A stretch of DNA of 7,312 nucleotides from Campylobacterales bacterium (GTDB taxonomy: Bacteria > Campylobacterota > Campylobacteria > Campylobacterales > QNZT01). The notes under the pieces were generated by a model. It ran no database searches and was not told the DNA's origin. It saw nothing but the letters and a program-made list of their open reading frames with translations. Made by a program: the position numbers and the translations under genes. Within the stretch, counting starts at the first letter, position 1. Each line of letters opens with the position of its first letter. This document shows positions 7,013 to 7,312 of this stretch, piece after piece. The stretch lies in the NCBI GenBank assembly GCA_027081495.1, contig JALWKJ010000032.1, forward strand, positions 1-7,312, written 5' to 3'.

Positions 7013-7231
7013 TAATCTGTTCAATCATTTTTTATAGATAATACAATCTGATTTTACACAAAGGATACTGCACATATTTTTTCTTTCCATGATTAAACCA
7101 CAAAACAATATAGTCGATTGAACAAGTGTAGCGATTTCCTGAAAACGCTATTTTTTCCACAAATGCTTTAGAAAATTGTCCTATTTCCTGAGTTTCTCAT
7201 ATGGACACACAAATTTGAGCGACCTTAAAAT
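7013..7231. other. Intergenic region with small repeats, no convincing gene
   Basis: This AT-rich stretch has frequent stops in most frames. It contains a 9-bp inverted repeat, TGTTCAATC (7018-7026) and GATTGAACA (7116-7124), a direct repeat ATTTCCTGA (7134-7142 and 7183-7191), and a TGTCC (7177-7181)/GGACA (7203-7207) inverted pair. A 54-codon minus-strand open frame (7032-7196) lacks a start codon with a ribosome binding site. The appearance is of eroded or rearranged DNA, but no recognisable insertion sequence was identified. Confidence 0.4.
7128..7156 (+). terminator. Candidate intrinsic terminator
   Basis: TAGCG (7129-7133) pairs with CGCTA (7146-7150). After an A-A mismatch, TTT (7135-7137) pairs with AAA (7142-7144), closing a 4-nt CCTG loop. 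Six T residues (7151-7156) follow directly. This is the only hairpin plus T-tract after the glutamate dehydrogenase gene, about 160 nt beyond its stop, so it may end the operon. The stem is short and modest in GC. Confidence 0.45.
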
Positions 7232-7312
7232 TTACTTATTTATAACAGCATCATAAACCATTTGTTGTACATCATCAAACTTGAGATAAAGCAGTTTCCC
7301 ATCTACATTAAG
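7232..7312 (-). CDS. Possible C-terminal end of an unknown minus-strand gene (partial)
   Basis: From the right edge of the window, a minus-strand frame runs 26 codons to a TAA at 7232-7234 and would encode a C-terminus including DGKLLYLKFDDVQQMVYDAV. The residue mix (G, D, V, Q, Y) looks protein-like, and the frame is open to the edge, but the stretch is too short to assign a family. A + strand frame over the same bases is also open, with a poorer composition rich in I, N and K. If real, the gene converges on the glutamate dehydrogenase operon. Confidence 0.3.
   Translation of the reverse strand, partial: LNVDGKLLYLKFDDVQQMVYDAVINK

Noticed and set aside
7032..7196. A 54-codon minus-strand open frame in the downstream intergenic region
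   Set aside because: It has no ATG, no ribosome binding site and no recognised motif, it begins right after a TGA, and it overlaps the candidate terminator. It may be a remnant but cannot be supported as a gene.
1..7312. CRISPR array, tRNA gene, prophage or toxin-antitoxin module
   Set aside because: No regularly spaced repeats, no cloverleaf and no phage or toxin-like proteins were seen; the genes present are mostly core metabolism and regulation.

Overview
The window looks like chromosomal DNA from an AT-rich member of the Campylobacterota (the Sulfurimonas/Sulfurovum/Arcobacter side of the former Epsilonproteobacteria). This is inferred from base composition, A-rich ribosome binding sites, the promoter style (a good -10 without a clear -35) and the protein sequences. 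No 16S rRNA or other marker gene fixes the genus.

Layout: all five complete genes lie on the + strand. (1) Positions 119-772 encode a response regulator that joins a normal phosphoacceptor receiver domain to a C-terminal winged helix resembling the plasmid replication initiator RepL. It has its own likely extended -10 promoter, and no kinase is visible next to it. (2) Positions 861-6969 form a probable transcription unit. It contains an exported cyclophilin-type prolyl isomerase, a phosphomannomutase/phosphoglucomutase (10-nt gap), dihydroorotase PyrC (44-nt gap holding a perfect TATAAT and a hairpin over the ribosome binding site), and a large NAD-dependent glutamate dehydrogenase that overlaps pyrC by 11 nt. 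(3) Positions 6970-7312 hold no complete gene. They contain a short antisense segment resembling the 3' end of 5S rRNA, a hairpin followed by six T residues that could end the operon, and at the right edge perhaps the last 26 codons of a minus-strand gene.

Functionally the cluster is mostly housekeeping: periplasmic protein folding, sugar-phosphate supply for surface glycans, the third step of UMP synthesis, and conversion between glutamate and 2-oxoglutarate. The tight pyrC-gdh link makes sense because pyrimidine synthesis draws on glutamine and aspartate, both derived from glutamate, but a shared regulatory purpose is inference. The points most worth a second look are the receiver-RepL fusion, the architecture of the pyrC translation start, the possible 5S remnant, and the compact form of the large-type glutamate dehydrogenase.
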